Part shown: positions 35,375 to 46,423 of the stretch, piece after piece | Numbering within the stretch: the first letter of the stretch is position 1 | Layout of the letters: every line of letters begins with the position of its first letter | Source: Moniliophthora roreri | Lineage: Eukaryota > Basidiomycota > Agaricomycetes > Agaricales > Marasmiaceae | Reading direction: 5' to 3' | Length of the DNA: 64,000 nucleotides | NCBI GenBank assembly: GCA_001466705.2 | Contig: LATX02000013.1 | Location: 186,001 to 250,000 of the forward strand | Notes under the pieces: model-generated | Seen by the model: the letters and a program-made list of their open reading frames with translations, nothing else | The model's database searches: none | Told to the model about the DNA's origin: nothing | Made by a program: the position numbers and the translations under genes

Positions 35375-36114
35375 AAGACATGACCTGCATGACATGCTGC
35401 ACGTACCCAGTCACCATTGTAGCCGACTCCAAGCTTGAAAGTAAGCCGGTATTCCCTTGTTAAGTTGCTCCATGTACTGATGACCTTCAGTTGGGTCGAG
35501 CGTTCGGATTCGGACTTGAAGTGCATCGACTCTGAGGGCGGGAAAGGGGCATGGGGATCTTATTAGTAGCATCTACCTCACAAATGAAGGGCACGGATAC
35601 GGAATACAGTAACTTCCGATTTCGAGTGCTGTACACGTCTGCACCCCTAGTTGTCGCGTCGTTGTGTGCTACTCCGATAGAGTGCTGTACATGCCAGTGT
35701 TATTATGTAGCTGTCAGCGCTGCCTGTAATTCTCTTTCTGTAGGTAGAATCGGTCCTCTTTCCGAGACCTCTGATGTTCCTCTCTATGTAAATCCTTGGA
35801 CATGAGACGAGGTTGAACAGAAGATCCGATACTCTTCGCATATCTACCTTTTGGGCCATCGAAGAGTCGGGGCGGCAACAGTCCATATATGGAAGCGGGT
35901 GATGGGCGCCTGGGCACTTTCCCCAACTTTCCCAGAACCTCCACATAATCCAAATTGCTATACGATGAATTACCACAGGTTCCTATCTTACCATGGGGAT
36001 ACGCATTGAAAGCACGACAGTGGTCCATTTTCTCGAAGAGAAACTGGGAGCATACTCATATCGAAGGTCCAACCCAAGAATCTGGAGCTTTTCTGAGCGC
36101 GGAACACCATTCAA
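35375..36114. other. stretch between NLR and decayed kinase copy
   Basis: No gene recognised. The right end, about 36.0-36.1 kb, probably contains the eroded first exon of the kinase paralog. Confidence 0.35.
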
Positions 36115-37633
36115 GTACGTCACCTCATTCTCGTTTTGTAGCGATTTTTTTTCTGAATCAATGTTAGGTCTATTCCAAAGACTCTGGCCAGAAAATACGC
36201 AAATCTTTTGTGGAGAAAGCCTCATTTGCTCCCGAACGTCATTAGATCATTGGAATAAACTAACCTGAAAGTCATTCACCAGCGGTCAACAGATATTGAC
36301 TTGGTTTCTGACCTTGCAGAGACATTTCTTTGTCCTATTTCACTGGAGGCCCGAAAGGATGCACCGAGGTTCACTAATTCAAAGGAGATGCTAGAATGTT
36401 TATTGGAGCATGACTACGTCGTACCCTTGGCCATGGTATTAGTTGGGGTACGGTGGGCCCCATTTGTGATGGAGATGATTCAACTGGTGAGCTGCTATCC
36501 TTGACAGCGATCCAACACGCGCTAATTCCTAACTGCCAGCATCTGGACAATTTGAAGGGCATTTTGGCTTAGCTCCGCAATGCATACATACAAAGCCTGT
36601 TGTATCTCAACCAGCGGTGCGACGTTCTACCTCAGTCAATTTACTTGGAGGACATCTCGAAAGAGGGTTCATATCCGACTTCCTGCGGCGCGTTACTGTC
36701 TTGGAAACTGCGTTTCTTGATTAATTTTAGGACCAGGACATCTGGAAAGGCCGTCTTAATAAAGAGCAGGACGTCTGTCTCGAGGTTCTGCGAATTTTAC
36801 TGCAAGTCACAATAAAGCCAAACTGTTCAAGGTATCTGTTCGTCCTCGCGGCTGAGCCAATAACCATACTTATGTCATTCAGGAATTAAGCAACGAGGTT
36901 CTTGTTTGACGTCAACTCTGGCACCCACATATTCTCGAGTTCCTTGGGATCACGGAAGAGCCATTAACTATTGTCCGCCTGTCATCCATGCAGATATTAA
37001 GGGCGTAAGTTAAACAATTGCCCGACGAAACAAAAGTTCACATTCGTTTAGGTGAATATCTTGGTTTCAGAGAATGGAACATGCTACCCTGGTGATTTCG
37101 GACTTTCTATATTCGAGGACAGGACGGAAAACAAAATATACGGGGGCACGAGGCAAGTTATAGTAATGGGGTCTGTTCCTTGGCTGGCGCCAGAACTTAT
37201 AAATCCGGATAATTTTGGCGCGCCAAGTAGGACGACGAGGGATATCTATGCGTTCGGATGTACCATTTTCAAGGTATGCCTCTGACTGGTTCCGTCGCAG
37301 TCGTATCTGATAGTTAAATAGCTAGTGATCGGAAGTGCGAGAAGAAGCTGGAGATGCCGATTATGATCGACGTGTTGCATGGCGCGGATACGTCTGCATA
37401 TTCGGTTGTGGGAGCTTGTGGAGGCGTGCTGGGCGGAAGAAGTGCCAGCACGACCAACAGGGTGTCAGGTGGTACAGTTGAGTAGAGATGAGTCGCGCGA
37501 GCGATCCGAACCTATTTGGGTTTCCAAGGACTCCAGAGAGAAGGTAGCAACCAAACGGTGCTGCCTCACTGGGCGACGACTAGGGTCCCAGTGGAATCAC
37601 TATCTCAGTCCAGATTACGAGGACGCTGAGTAA
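36115..37633 (+). pseudogene. decayed paralog of the kinase gene at 19974
   Basis: Recognisable pieces in order are KTLARKYANLLWRKPHLLPN, TFLCPISLEARKDAPRFTNS, YLNQRCDVLPQSIYLEDISK, DIWKGRLNKEQDVCLEVLRI, VNILVSENGTCYPGDFGLSI, GSVPWLAPELINPDNFGAPS and RDIYAFGCTIFK. The glycine loop is eroded and a 1-nt deletion follows VCLEVLRI. The segment between the alpha-C region and the catalytic loop is largely deleted, and there are further stops. After the C-lobe the frame is lost and no AT-hook or Zn2Cys6 sequence is visible. It is a dead copy, useful as an outgroup for reading the first copy's lesions. Confidence 0.8.
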
Positions 37634-39108
37634 TCAGGTTCCTGTCCAGCACGGCTTCTACAGTGAATATCCTACTCATTCCCCTAATCAGAATTAACTC
37701 TATGCATCGGATATCCAGTCGAACAGGTGACGTACAGCCGCCATACAGCTGGTGTACAGCCAGTACAGCGTACCGAGATCATTCCCCGCGGATTCTACAC
37801 CAGCATCGCCGTGCAGGGAACCCTTCAAGACTCGTCTAGTGCCCTTTTCATGCTCTTCTCAAGCAAAGCTACCACATCATTTCAACACCAAGAGTTTCAC
37901 GGGACGGTATCAGCCCCATCGCAGGTGTGGCGTCGGTAGGTAAGGGATGCTATCGGTTTCCGAGCATTGCGGTATGTATATCCGTCTGCAGCATTATATG
38001 ATATCATCTAAATCATGATCCGATTTATGCCAGATGCTCACTGCCATCGGAGCAATGGATACGCTCTGTGGTCGAGTACTAGTAAACCATCGTTGAAGAA
38101 ACTAAGGGTCTTTTTGGTTAAGGGGAGGCAGTCGAATGGATTCGGATTACATGCTGTTCGCCACGCTGCTCATATGTGAAAGTCGCTTGTTAGGCTTGGT
38201 AGAGAAGGGGAGCATGGGCCCGCAGGGAGGTTTGATACTTCTACGATTGCATCAGATCGTGTCGGAAGCTGATCCAATGACGCAGGTGCAATTTTAGTCC
38301 ACCAGATGCTGCAAGAGGTGAATATGCACAATGCGGCCAAGTACTGAGAACGCGGTTGCAGCTATCGTGGAACCTCCCAGGCCTGATAACCGTGACCTTT
38401 CATATGGAACGTCATGCAGTACCATAGATGACTCAAAGCCAATACGAGCGCTAAGTACATGAGTTCTGTTCCATGTCTCACTACTTGTGGAAGCTGTCTA
38501 ATGTGTACTCTGTCCATTTCAAGGCGAACAATTGCCCTGATAGTTGCATCCAGCTTCTCATTCCATGGCGTCATCTCAGATTCTTTCACCGCCTTTCACC
38601 TGAGATCCTGGGAGCGCGCCATCATATGGCTTATACCTCTCGACAAAGGATCTCCCGAGTTTCAGGTGGCTCCTGGAAATTAAAGGGTACCGCATAGCTA
38701 ATGTACCAATGTGGATAGTAAGAATCAAGCTTGGCTTTGGTTCTTTGACTAGTAGAGGAGGTACTCAAAAAGGATTCCAGCAATACGCCTGAATTACGCA
38801 CGGAAGAGACATTATCCAGTTGTATTATATGGTAATTGCAATCGAGGTTTACTCAGCCTTACTAAAGTTCATATTGACAGTCACCGACCCCGAGAACATT
38901 GCTGATCAGAACTTCGGAACAGGACGCGAAAGCGACGACATTATCCCCGTGTGACTATCTTGTGGCGTTGCGCCTTCGGCTCACCTTCTCTGCCCGCAGC
39001 AAGGCTAGTGATTGATGCCCGAGTTTTCTTTGAGTTCTCTGCATTCATAAACACTTCTATTGTAGCTTCCTTGGAAGACACGAGTCTGAGCTCTGCATTT
39101 CCGCTGTG
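37634..39108. other. 1.5-kb gene-free stretch
   Basis: No recognisable gene. Short interspersed repeats of a CATACAGC/GTACAGCC type occur near 37727-37775. This is the right border of the accessory island. Confidence 0.35.
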
Positions 39109-40685
39109 ATGATTGAAGACTTGGGTTATACAAAGGTGTGCATAACCGTTTTCTAGATTCTCTCGCCTAATTTCTGTGTTCTAGTCCGTGCTAGTTGCGC
39201 TATGGGTGAGTATTCATCTCGTTGCCTCTTGCTCAGCTCTGACTGTGTTCACGTAGACTCAAACAATGTTGTACGGTAACATATTCAGCGGATACTGTTT
39301 CGACCGAAACTAATCCAGTTGTAGGCATGAACACCGTCTTGTTCATCATGTGCGTATACGTGTTAATGCATAGCAAGGGCAAAGGCAAAGGAGCACCTAT
39401 CAACAAGCCACTTCTCGTCACGGCAATAGTTCTCTATACGCTGTGTACCGCTCACGTTATCAATGACTTGGGTCGAGCCATCGCTGCGTTCATTGATCAT
39501 GGCGAGAATGACCCAGGAGGCGCCAAAGCATACTATGCCCAATTGCGGGTCTGGAGTAGCATTTTCAGGCAAGCTATATATGTCACAAACAAGTAAAGTT
39601 CTTCAGTATGCGAGGTATTGACTATACATTGACCACTTCCACCAGTAATGTGGCAGATGCTCTTCTGGTATGAGTCCATGTTATCGTATAGACACTTCTC
39701 TTATTTTAGCAGGTCTACCGGCTTTATGTGATATGGAATTACCACGTCAAGATAATTATTGGTCCAATTCTTTTGCTCCTTGCTACTGCTGGTCCGTAAT
39801 GCTTTCCCCACTGAATCCATTCATTAATCAAGTGCTCAGTGTGTGGATATCGTGCTGTATGGGGCTTCAGTAATATCAGGGAAGGAGAGGATACCTACGC
39901 TCGCGAGGTCTTTACGTGGGGTCTCGCGCTATTCGCTCTCTCTTTGCTCCTCAATCTCATCGTCACTACCCTTATCGGTGAGTTCTCGAGTCTATTAAAG
40001 GCAAAGTGGCACCCATCTAACCCACCTACTACATGTGCCGTTGTATAGCTGGACGTCTTTGGTGGTGTGGAAAGAGAATGACAGCAGCCCTTGGTCGTAG
40101 GTATGGTCACAAGTACAGCTGAGCCATGGCCATCGTGTACGTGTAGTCGGTACGGTTTAAAGGTTTTATGACTGCCTACATTGAAATTCTTATGCATGCA
40201 GAGTCGAATCTGGGGCCATTTATTCTGTCTGTGTCTTCATGGTGCTGATTACTTTTGTGGTGAAGACCAATGGTGCGGTGAGTACCATCACAGACTTGCA
40301 TGACCACGTTGCATTCTCAGTTTATGGAAAACAGTACATCGTGTATAATGCTTTGGCACAAGTTGTGGTATGTCCGCACAATCAATGCTGAACACATTCC
40401 CTGACGCACATCTCCAAGGGTATGAATCCATTTCTCATCATCGTTCGCGTTGGCCTCGGGTTGAGTGCACATGACTCTACTGCGCGTCAAACCACTGCGA
40501 GGAACATGAGTGCCCTGGCGTTCAGCTCTGAGCAGGGACAAGTTCAGGGTTCGGATACGCTATCGGTGCACGTTCACTGCGTTACACAGACGAAGGCTGA
40601 TGACAGACACGAGGATGCCGAAGAGCTTGACATTTCCCAAGCATCCAAGCTGACTTGGAACCATCCTGAGTCTCAAAACGTCTGA
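39109..40685 (+). CDS. multi-span (about seven TM) membrane protein, Agaricomycete-expanded family
   Basis: Many small exons. MIEDLGYTK, SVLVALW and TQTMLYG join to MNTVLFIMCVYVLMHSKGKG, then PLLVTAIVLYTLCTAHVIND, WSSIFRQAIYVTN, ADALLVYRLYVIWNYHVKII, VFTWGLALFALSLLLNLIVT, a further hydrophobic exon with SVCVFMVLITFVVKTNG, and NPFLIIVRVGLGLSAHD, followed by a hydrophilic C-terminal tail of about 60 residues. The YRLYVIW and PxLIIVRVGLG motifs are typical of a large uncharacterised membrane family in mushroom-forming fungi that looks receptor-like. Two middle exon joins are approximate. Confidence 0.7.
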
Positions 40686-41219
40686 CAAAGTATGCGGCGG
40701 TCTGATTCACCGAGTGTCGACGCCAGTTTTTCGGAATCTACCCAAGTGTTTATTACACATTACTTGTATTTGTTCAAATTGAAAGACGTAATATTTTTCG
40801 AGATACAAAGTGATATAATGAGATGAATGTTGTGAGAGATAATACAAGTGCGTACAAACTTGAGGTGTAAGTGTAAGGTGTACAGGTGGTTTTGGTATCA
40901 AAATGCAGAGGGTATCGTCAATTAAGCAAACAAGAAAGAGACCATAGCGAGAGATGAAGGGAGAATAGTAAAGCAGGATGAGAGTTGAAGGGAAGATGAC
41001 AAGGTAGATCCGCGCAATAGAGGAAAAGAGAGAGACCGTGATGAGAGGTGAAAAGAAAGAGATGAATCGAACGAAGAGAGAATAAAATAGGCCATGCTGA
41101 GAGGAGAGAAAGAACTCGTGCTGAGAGGAGAAAATGAAACGGAAGAGGCAACAAGTAGATAAGAAAGAGATCGTATGAGAGAAGGAAAAATGAAGCCGAA
41201 ACGAGAACATTCAAATCCA
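40686..41219. repeat. purine-strand minisatellite between convergent genes
   Basis: From about 40920 to 41215 the plus strand is strongly A/G-biased and made of degenerate repeats such as GAGAGACCRTGATGAGAGGTGAA and TGCTGAGAGGAGARAA. It sits between the stops of a plus gene (40685) and a minus gene (41220). No coding role is supported. The long minus-strand frame through it (Phe/Leu/Ser-rich) is an artefact of the composition. Confidence 0.6.
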
Positions 41220-42243
41220 TCAATTCATCATTGCCAACGGAGCCCTACCCTTCCGACGACCCTCACCCTCAACCCTCATATTCTCCTTATTCGCCTTGTC
41301 CAACCTCTTTCGTGTATTCACCCTAGGTTTTCTTGCGACCGTGACAGTCGACTTGCTCCGTGAAGGAGTAGCTGCAGATTTCGATGATGATAATAATTCG
41401 TCCGGAGACGTTTGAGTGGCAGTGGCTACCTTTGACCTTGACTTTGGTGTGAGTCGTGGTGCTGTTACTGATAACGTGGTGGTAGTAGTGGACTTGTGAT
41501 GGATGGAGGAGCGCCAAAGCGCGGGTATTGCGGCTGATGGCGTGGTATTTGCGGGGACCGTGGACGTAGCAGTCTTCTTGAACGCTCGTGGCGTCGACGA
41601 TGGTGAAGGAATTGTCGATGCCAGTCTCGACTTTTGTGTGGGTAATGATGAACGCCATAGGTTGGGAAGCGGCGCGTCCGAAGACACCGGCAAAGAAGGG
41701 GCCCATTCCTCGATTATGCACGACTGGGCGGCGTATTCCAGATCGTGTGGTTGCTCGATGACGATGTGCTTCTCGTTTTGCACGATCGACAGGGTGACAT
41801 TGGGGACTCTTGCAGCCAAATCCCAAGATCCGGCCTCATTCTGCTTCAGAGGCGTGTATCGAACGACTCTGACAACTGGCTGTGGGTCGTTTTCTGGATA
41901 GGTAGATGCGAAGGTATGCTCGACAACGAGGCCGGTTTTGAAACGCTGAGAGGGTCTCGTGGGGAGTAGGGTAGGGACGGTTTCCTCCTCCTTGAAGGCG
42001 TTAACGAGGAGAGTCGCCTCAGTTGTAGTTTTTTCTGCAGATGCCTGAGTCGAAATAGATTTGTAAATAACGAAACTAATAAAGGGGTAAAATGAAAATG
42101 GAACTCACCTCGACGTCGATTTCGCTAGATCGTCGCATCATTCTTCGAATAACGTGAACGAAGAGCGCTATGCAGGCTACGAGGCCGAAGAAGGCAAAGA
42201 GGAGCACGGGAAGTGCGCTGAACACTGCGGAAGCAGACGACAT
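41220..42243 (-). CDS. single-span membrane protein with disordered basic C-terminus
   Basis: Two exons (42243-42109 and 42044-41220) with a 64-nt intron give 319 residues. The N-terminus MSSASAVFSALPVLLFAFFG runs into LVACIALFVHVIRRMMRR, one membrane span with a positive inner flank. A globular-looking part follows (GLVVEHTFASTYPENDPQPV), then a Ser/Thr/Ala-rich disordered stretch with two similar motifs (PNLWRSSLP and PALWRSSIH), and a basic end (RKPRVNTRKRLDKANKENMR). I do not recognise the family. The repeated LWRSS motif could be a short binding site. Confidence 0.7.
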
Positions 42244-43573
42244 TTTCAATTTTGAACTGAGATGGTAGTGGGTCAAGTTCAAGCTGTGAGTATAGGAGCT
42301 ATTTGGGAGGTAAGCTAATTAAATACAGAAAGAAATAGCCCCTAATATCGTGATTTTATGGGAATACGTGTTCGCGTTGCTGGCACCAAATCAGCAGCAC
42401 TAGCAGGAGTAACTGATACATACGATGCGCACTCAGCGAGCGCTAAATCCTTACTCGAAGGCTGTGAAACTCGTTAGTCAACGAAAAAGAAAGGGACAAC
42501 AAACAGTCTTACTAATCTCACCCTTCTTCAGCCAGGATGTCATTGTACGAGTAACGAATGTGATGTCAGTTTGCAGTAACAAGCAGTGGGCCTTATGGCA
42601 AGGTCGACGCATGGTTGTGGTACCTCGAAGGATGAGCAGTAACGGTTATTCTTCACTGCCAGTCAGTAAGTTCGACTTGTAGTCCTGATGGAGAGTCAAA
42701 GCGTTCGCCTGGAAAATCGAGCGCTTGCCAATCAATTCCTCAAGGCTAGACTTTACGTCGTGTGTACGGAGGAGTTTTCAGCTGTGCCTTCAATGCAGAA
42801 GGTCGACAAAGGTCATATATGGGCCCCGATTCAATGTGCTTGTGGTTCACATTGCTAGAAACGAGTTTAGAAGAGAGAGGGGGTAGAAAATAGCATTTAC
42901 GCACCTTTTGGACCTTCTCGACACCATCTTTGCCCAACTCGTCATATCCAGCCCTCCACAAAATGGATTGTCAGCGTAAATCGTGGTTCCTGAGGTCCGA
43001 GCACAAAATTCGATATCCATTTTGGTCAGATTGGCCTTTTCAGTCTCGTTTCAATGTACTGTCTCCCTGGCGGGCCTATCGAGAAAGCATACGATGCTAT
43101 CACTGTTAAACTGAGGGTAGGATGGATGAGAATAAGTATCAGGCACCACGCGGATAGAAAAATAGTTATAGTATGTGCTATAGCCACCGAGGTCTAGTGA
43201 ATTGGGGCTAGGTGGGTAGTGAGTTTGAGTGTGGACCGGTGAACGGGGAGAGGAGAGAAGCTTCGGGATGAGCCGAGATTTGTGGAGGTTTACACAGTAC
43301 CGTTTTGGGAGGAAACGCTCGCAAAGCGCCTAGTCCTCAAAACTCTTTCCATTCTTGTTCCGCGCACTCGAGCGTAACATCAGTAGCATTCATGCTTGGA
43401 CTGTGATTATATGTTTAATGCACACGACTACTGCGAGAGGTGAGAAGACTATACACGTGAAGTACAGAGGTAATGTACGTATAACAAGAGCGAGCCAGCC
43501 TGGCACCCTGGACGGAACCCACCTCACATTCCTAGTGAGAATTCCAGTACTTGTCAGCTTGTTTCGGACTTGA
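42244..43573. other. 1.3-kb gene-free stretch
   Basis: No recognisable gene. The plus frame at 42425-42682 shows no family signal. It is probably the promoter of the 42243 gene and the 3' flank of the HNH gene. Confidence 0.35.
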
Positions 43574-44928
43574 CTATTCTTTTTGGAAGTTTTCACGCAA
43601 TAATTCCGATTCATTGAGGGCGTCGACGACATTCAACTGCCCACCTTCCGTAGACATTAAAGGTGATGCATAGCGAGTGAGAAGAGTATGAAGAAGGGAG
43701 CCATCTGATTTGTCATGAGCAAGAACTGTCTTATCCTCCATATCTTCATCCCAGTAATCAAAAAACCTCGCCGCTCCTGACATGTGTGCGACCTTGGCAC
43801 ATGTAGCATGAAGAGCGGGCGGCTTCAGATTCGGTAGGTAGTGATCAGAGTCTTCCTTCATCTCATCGATTAGCTTGAGGTGATGTCCGCTGTTGGTAAT
43901 GGTATTGCTGATTCCAAAAACAACTTGATTGAGAGTTCTAGCATTCGACCTCAGAAGAGGTTTGAAATAGTGGATCTTATACTGAAGATGCCTCTGATTA
44001 GAGGCGGGTAAGATAGCGGGTCACAGAGTGATGCTTTATATTAGTTGGCTCAAACCACGTCTCCAAGGCGTCGAACAGGGCATGACATGCGACACTCAAG
44101 GTAAGAACATTGCGGAGATCATGAACCCCATCCTCACGAACAAAGACGTCGTACATCTTCCCTAACCCAAGAATTTTCAGTATGGAGAGCATGCCACCGG
44201 CCCGCTCCCTCTATGAACTGGTCAGTAATGGAGCAAGATTCGTCCGTGAATGCTGATACTTGCCCTGCTTCCATTATTTGTATTTCCGGGTTCACAGTTG
44301 GTGGGATTATCGGGTGTAGACAAGACCTCGACGCGAGGCAGCCGCATTCAGCCATTCTCCGCTAGGTAAGAGGCACCACTAGCAACGTAAAGAAACCCAT
44401 CGATAAAAGATAATCATGAATTTGCTGGTAGTCCTCCAGAAAGGACGACCACGTACATAGTTCTTTGCTGTCCTATGATCGCTTCCGGACCCATCCAAAC
44501 ATCGATCGTCATCTCCTCCGAGGTGTTGAAGGATGGGCGTGACATGCCCACTAATCCCAAGTGTTGGAGGTCCTTTGGCCCACCAGACTAGCAAAGAACC
44601 AATTGGCATTAAGAGAGTGCAAATGGGCAATTACACACATGTACGTAGCAGCAGCTCCTGATATTGCAGACAGATGGTGTATACGACGAGTTCAGGGGCT
44701 TCTTCAGAGATACTAGGACAGAGGCTCGTGACCAGACGTAGTTCTGAAAGAGTCTAGCACGAAGAGTAGAAAGCCAACGATCCGAACCTGTAACTTGTGC
44801 TGGTCAGTTGAAGCACGTTGTTCTGCATCGTAAGCTTTTGGTAAGCATCTGTGACGTCTTGTGTGCAGTGAGCAAGAGAGTTCTACAGCGGCGGAAGGGT
44901 TGTCCTCAAGTTGTCCCGCAAGGGGCAT
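43574..44928 (-). pseudogene. HNH-nuclease-domain protein gene, probably decayed
   Basis: Fragments match the plan of HNH-domain proteins common in mushroom-forming fungi. The first exon is SCSLHTRRHRCLPKAYDAEQ then KLQVRIVGFLLFVLDSFR. A middle part has DHRTAKNY. The HNH core exon reads GMLSILKILGLGKMYDVFVR then DLRNVLTLSVACHALFDALE (the Asn and last His of the HNH motif). The last exon is NLKPPALHATCAKVAHMSGA then RFFDYWDED. The frame meets TAG at 44713-44715 in a conserved segment, and the first-His region (normally AAHIF-like) cannot be found in frame, so the nuclease is probably inactive. It is head-to-head with ETF-beta, 134 bp apart. Confidence 0.55.
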
Positions 44929-45062
44929 GGTGATGACTTGAGTTGGACGCTGGTTAGGCCTTCATGTCCTTGTGGACCCAACATTATCATGTCCATGGAC
45001 CTTGATGTCGCTCATACCGGCCCCTTTCGTTAGCCGCTTCATCTCTCTCCCCGGAACTTGCA

Positions 45063-46095
45063 ATGCGTCCTTCACCAGCGAGACTACTCAACATTCTCGT
45101 CCCAGTAAAGCGGTATTATCACCTTTCGACTCTTCCATACGATTCCTGATATGCATTACCCAGAGCCGTCGATTATGCAGTCAAGATACGCGTGAACCCT
45201 CAACAGACGGGTGTAGACCTGAATGTGAAGCACAGTATGGTGTGTAAACCATGTCATTCAATCTTTTCTAATGCTCATCCCGACCCCTTAGAATCCTTTT
45301 GACGAGATTGGTATGTCCAATCAGTTGGATACTAAACATTTTCTCACAACTGACGAAGCGGAACTCTAGCCGTTGAGGAAGCAGTCCGAATCCGTGAACG
45401 CTTCAAGGACCAAATCAAATCGATCAAGGCGGTTACAATAGGGCCTCCCAAGTCTGCAGAAACCCTCCGAACCGCACTCGCTATGGGTGCCGACTCTGCC
45501 ATTCACGTAGAAATCCCAGAAACCGCACCTGCACCGGAACCCCTCGGAGTAGCCAAAACATTACGTGCACTCATTGAAAAACAAAAGGAGAGTGGAGGCG
45601 TTGACCTGGTTATTCTTGGAAAACAATCTATCGACGATGACTTGGGACAAACAGGACAAATGCTCGCTGGATTGTTGGGTTGGTCGCAGGCGACTTATGC
45701 CAGCAAGGTTGATTTGGATTTGGAGAAGAAAGAGGCGACGGTTGTGAGGGAGATTGACGGTGGTTCTGAGGAGTTGAGGTGTAAGCTTCCGCTTGTGGTG
45801 ACGACTGACTTGCGATTGAACGGTACATGCGCTACCTTTTTTTTTTTTTCGGATCTCGACTTTGCTCACTGAATCGTCCCTTCCAGAGCCCCGCTACGCA
45901 TCTCTTCCGAACATTATGAAAGCCAAGAAGAAGCCTCTGGAAAAATTCAAACCAGAAGACCTAGGTGTCGACCTCAGTCCCCAAATGGAAACCATCAAGG
46001 TCACCGAACCGCCCAAACGAGTCGGGGGCGTCAAAGTTGCATCGGTCGATGAGCTGGTCGCAAAACTCAAGGAGGCAGGAATCACGGCGGTTTAG
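45063..46095 (+). CDS. electron transfer flavoprotein subunit beta
   Basis: Five exons (45063-45112, 45164-45239, 45292-45310, 45370-45822, 45887-46095) splice in phase to about 268 residues, the usual size. It begins [20 protein letters not shown] and continues [69 protein letters not shown] (nucleotide-binding loop), [38 protein letters not shown] (ETF-beta signature) and [20 protein letters not shown]. The protein pairs with ETF-alpha in the mitochondrial matrix and passes electrons from acyl-CoA and other dehydrogenases to ETF:ubiquinone oxidoreductase. No long mitochondrial presequence is seen, as is usual for this subunit. Confidence 0.95.
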
Positions 46096-46423
46096 ACTAG
46101 AGTAGAGTGTACCCATAGTATCCACGCCGTCAATAACATACATGGAAATGATGCAGCGGCGATTACTTTTATTTCATTCAGCGTCCATTCTACTTAGTAT
46201 AACTAACAATCCACAGTACGGTACAGCAGAGGTGGGATAGAGAGCAGTGACAATTTGAATAAAAGCGAGAGTACGGGCAAACCAGGACGATGGGATAGGT
46301 AAAAAGTGCGATGGGGTAAGAACTTCATGAGTGGATTTGAAATGCGTGATGACAGAAGACTGGGGAAGAGAGAGCGGGATGCAGACAGAAAACTATTAAA
46401 AAAACATGTGAAAATTTTCACCA
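46096..46423. other. 3' region between convergent genes
   Basis: About 330 bp between the stops of ETF-beta and the RING gene. No feature recognised. Confidence 0.3.

Noticed and set aside
40707..41210. 167-codon minus-strand frame rich in Phe/Leu/Ser
   Set aside because: Produced by the purine-rich repeat tract; hydrophobic only because of its composition.
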